Origin: Bact-19 sp038319215
Lineage (GTDB): Bacteria; Bacteroidota; Bacteroidia; Bacteroidales; ML635J-15
NCBI GenBank assembly: GCA_038319215.1
Contig: JBBQCZ010000008.1
Location: 1 to 58,492 of the forward strand
Length of the DNA: 58,492 nucleotides
Reading direction: 5' to 3'
Position numbers and translations under genes: made by a program. Of this stretch, positions 56,926-58,492 are shown in pieces. The notes beneath the pieces are model-generated. The model did not search any database, was not told the origin of the DNA, and saw only the letters and a list, made by a program, of their open reading frames with translations. Numbering within the stretch: the first letter of the stretch is position 1; each line of letters starts with the position of its first letter.

Positions 56926-58194
56926 ATGAAATCAGACTATACAAATGCTATCCCATTTACTGGAGAAAATGCTTTTAATCGTTCCGCAGAATATGCTATT
57001 AAACAATTACAGACACTAAATTCTGGTGTAGGACAAGGTAATGATTTTTTAGGATGGATTAATCTCCCTCAATCATTTGATGAAGATGAGATTGCAGATA
57101 TAATTGAAGTTGCTGATTCGTTGCGTGAATTAGATGCCGTTGTAATAATTGGCATTGGTGGTTCATATCTTGGTGCAAAGGCTGTTATTGAAGCTCTTAA
57201 ACCACATTTTGAAAAGACAGAACCAGAAATAATTTTTGCAGGGCATAATCTAAGTGGAAATTACCACGCAGAATTGATTGAATATCTTAAAAATAAAGAA
57301 TTTGGGCTGATAGTAATATCTAAATCTGGCACAACTACGGAGCCAGCAATAGCATTCCGTTTACTTTACAACGAAATGAAAAAGCGTTTCGATAAGGAAA
57401 CAATAAAAAAGAGAATCGTTGCCATTACAGACGCTGAGAAAGGAGCATTACGTGAATTAGTCAACAAGGAAGGATTTACAGACTTTATTATTGCCGACAA
57501 TGTTGGAGGAAGGTTCTCTGTTTTATCACCAGTAGGGTTACTACCTATTTCAGTTGCAGGATTCGACATTGAAGAATTTATTCGTGGAGCCTCAATTGCG
57601 CAGGATATTTGTTTAGAAGTAAGCGAAGAAAACCCAGCAATAAAATATGCTGCAATGAGAAACCTACTGTATGCATCTGGTCACAAAATAGAATTAATGG
57701 TAAACTACAACTTACGACTTAACTATTTTGCAGAATGGTGGAAACAGCTTTATGGCGAAAGTGAAGGAAAAGAAAACAAAGGAATTTTTCCAGCATCGGT
57801 TTCGTTTACTACAGATTTACACTCACTAGGTCAATACATTCAGCAAGGTGAAAGACAAATTTTCGAAACCAGCATATTGGTTAGCGATAATAGCGATGCG
57901 CCAATTATTCCGGAAGATGCAGCAGATTTAGATAAGCTAAACTATATTGCAGGAAAAGACATGGAATATGTTAATCGTAAAGCTGCTGAAGGAACACTAA
58001 TGGCACATATTGAGGGTAAAGTTCCAAATATAATATTCGAAATCGACAGTTTAGATGAATATAATCTTGGATTTATGATGTATTTTTTCGAAATAGCTTG
58101 CGGTATAAGTGGCTATATGTTGGGTGTAAATCCATTCGATCAACCTGGCGTAGAAGATTATAAAAGAAATATGTTTAAGCTGTTAGGTAAGTAA
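56926..58194 (+). CDS. pgi: Glucose-6-phosphate isomerase (short bacterial type)
   Basis: A 422-residue enzyme that interconverts glucose-6-phosphate and fructose-6-phosphate. It belongs to the shorter bacterial group (about 420-450 residues). Motifs: GIGGSYLGAKAVIEAL near residue 75, ISKSGTTTEPAIAF near 132 for phosphate binding, VGGRFSVLSPVGLLP near 192, and the catalytic Glu region KQLYGESEGKENKG near 272. The His and Lys of the C-terminal part (DLHSLGQYIQQGER; DQPGVEDYKRNMF) match the active-site and ending. Cytoplasmic. The gene ends where the TAAAGTGCC repeats begin. Confidence 0.95.
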   Translation: MKSDYTNAIPFTGENAFNRSAEYAIKQLQTLNSGVGQGNDFLGWINLPQSFDEDEIADIIEVADSLRELDAVVIIGIGGSYLGAKAVIEALKPHFEKTEPEIIFAGHNLSGNYHAELIEYLKNKEFGLIVISKSGTTTEPAIAFRLLYNEMKKRFDKETIKKRIVAITDAEKGALRELVNKEGFTDFIIADNVGGRFSVLSPVGLLPISVAGFDIEEFIRGASIAQDICLEVSEENPAIKYAAMRNLLYASGHKIELMVNYNLRLNYFAEWWKQLYGESEGKENKGIFPASVSFTTDLHSLGQYIQQGERQIFETSILVSDNSDAPIIPEDAADLDKLNYIAGKDMEYVNRKAAEGTLMAHIEGKVPNIIFEIDSLDEYNLGFMMYFFEIACGISGYMLGVNPFDQPGVEDYKRNMFKLLGK

Positions 58195-58492
58195 GAAGTA
58201 CTTAAAGTGCCTAGAGTGCCTAGAGTGCCTAAAGTGCCTAAAGTTAAAGTGGAAAAGTTTAATTATTAAAGAAATAGATAGTACAAAAAATATCATTCAA
58301 CAACTCTAAGTACTTTAAGTACTCTAGGCACTCTAAAAAGGAAGTACTTAAAGTACTTAAAGTGCCTAGAGTGCCTAAAGTTAAAGTGGAAAAGTTTAAT
58401 TAATAGAAAAAATGGATAGTAAAAAAAATATCATTATATAACTCTAAATACTTTAGGCACTTTAGGCACTTTAGGCACTTTAGGCACTCTAG
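58195..58492. repeat. TAAAGTGCC-type inverted-repeat elements, two tandem copies
   Basis: Copy 1 (58195-58340) and copy 2 (58341-58492, running off the window) are offset by 146 bases. Each has left-arm words such as CTTAAAGTGCCTAGAGTGCC, a core CCTAAAGTTAAAGTGG with AAAAGTTTAATTA and then GATAGTA followed by A-rich sequence and ATCATT, and right-arm words that are the inverted complement (ACTCTAGGCACT). The same core occurs in reverse orientation at 1861-1884. No gene lies in this stretch. Confidence 0.82.

Overview
The window is chromosomal DNA from a member of the Bacteroidota, probably a Bacteroidales or Marinilabiliales-like lineage. Four things point there. Three proteins end in a type IX secretion (T9SS) type A sorting domain (starts 9861 minus, 16773 plus and 45350 plus). 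The families DUF4301, DUF4294, DUF5683, DUF6265 and DUF4384 and the HSDR_N domain are typical of the phylum. Several genes are preceded by a TAnnTTTG minus-7 box. Shine-Dalgarno sequences are largely absent. The DNA is visibly AT-rich, so a few GC-rich palindromes stand out. Lineage is inferred from gene content; no database search was possible.

Layout. 1-4 kb: an intergenic REP-like hairpin region, a DUF4301 gene, a dicarboxylate/amino-acid symporter, and a broken HigBA toxin-antitoxin pair (toxin dead, antitoxin intact). 4-10 kb: one 1937-residue secreted protein made of 14 delta-60 repeats, an SprB-like repeat, 12 Ig-like domains and a T9SS tail. 10-11 kb: tRNA-Pro with a duplicated 3' end, followed by a second decayed toxin-antitoxin pair and a YciI-like protein. 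11-17 kb: thioredoxin reductase with an atypical thioredoxin, two Crp/Fnr regulators, a metallo-beta-lactamase-fold hydrolase and a nitroreductase, separated by GAAGAC-type repeat arrays. 17-30 kb: a T9SS substrate, lnt, an EamA transporter, DUF4294, then a minus-strand run parA-parB-DUF5683-mltD-ddl, ribH with a TPR membrane protein, and divergent recF. 30-39 kb: a small exported protein, a HAD hydrolase, a GT2 fused to a degenerate sugar-transferase module, a GNAT acetyltransferase, a lipoprotein resembling the radical-SAM-associated family, an HSDR_N nuclease-like protein, exported proteins of unknown function and folC. 39-40 kb: tRNA-Val inside a cluster of tRNA-like repeats. 40-49 kb: a small exported protein, an exported caspase-fold protease, rarA, and a gingipain-like C25 protease with a T9SS tail. 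49-58 kb: a zinc-ribbon protein, an M17 aminopeptidase, pdxA, malic enzyme, a TPR protein, a CDF metal exporter, a lipoprotein and pgi, ending in an inverted-repeat element that also occurs near position 1.8 kb.

Most genes are housekeeping: DNA replication and repair (recF, rarA), segregation (parAB), envelope (lnt, ddl, mltD), cofactors (ribH, pdxA, folC) and carbon metabolism (malic enzyme, pgi). The accessory signal lies in two decayed toxin-antitoxin loci, two tRNA loci carrying duplicated tRNA pieces, several intergenic repeat families (14-bp GC palindromes, a 38-bp perfect inverted repeat, a TAAAGTGCC inverted-repeat element) and the large exported proteases and adhesin-like proteins. 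I found no phage, CRISPR array, complete insertion sequence or clearly new multi-gene defence system. The best candidates for undescribed biology are the tRNA-Val repeat cluster, the intergenic repeat families and the exported caspase cassette.
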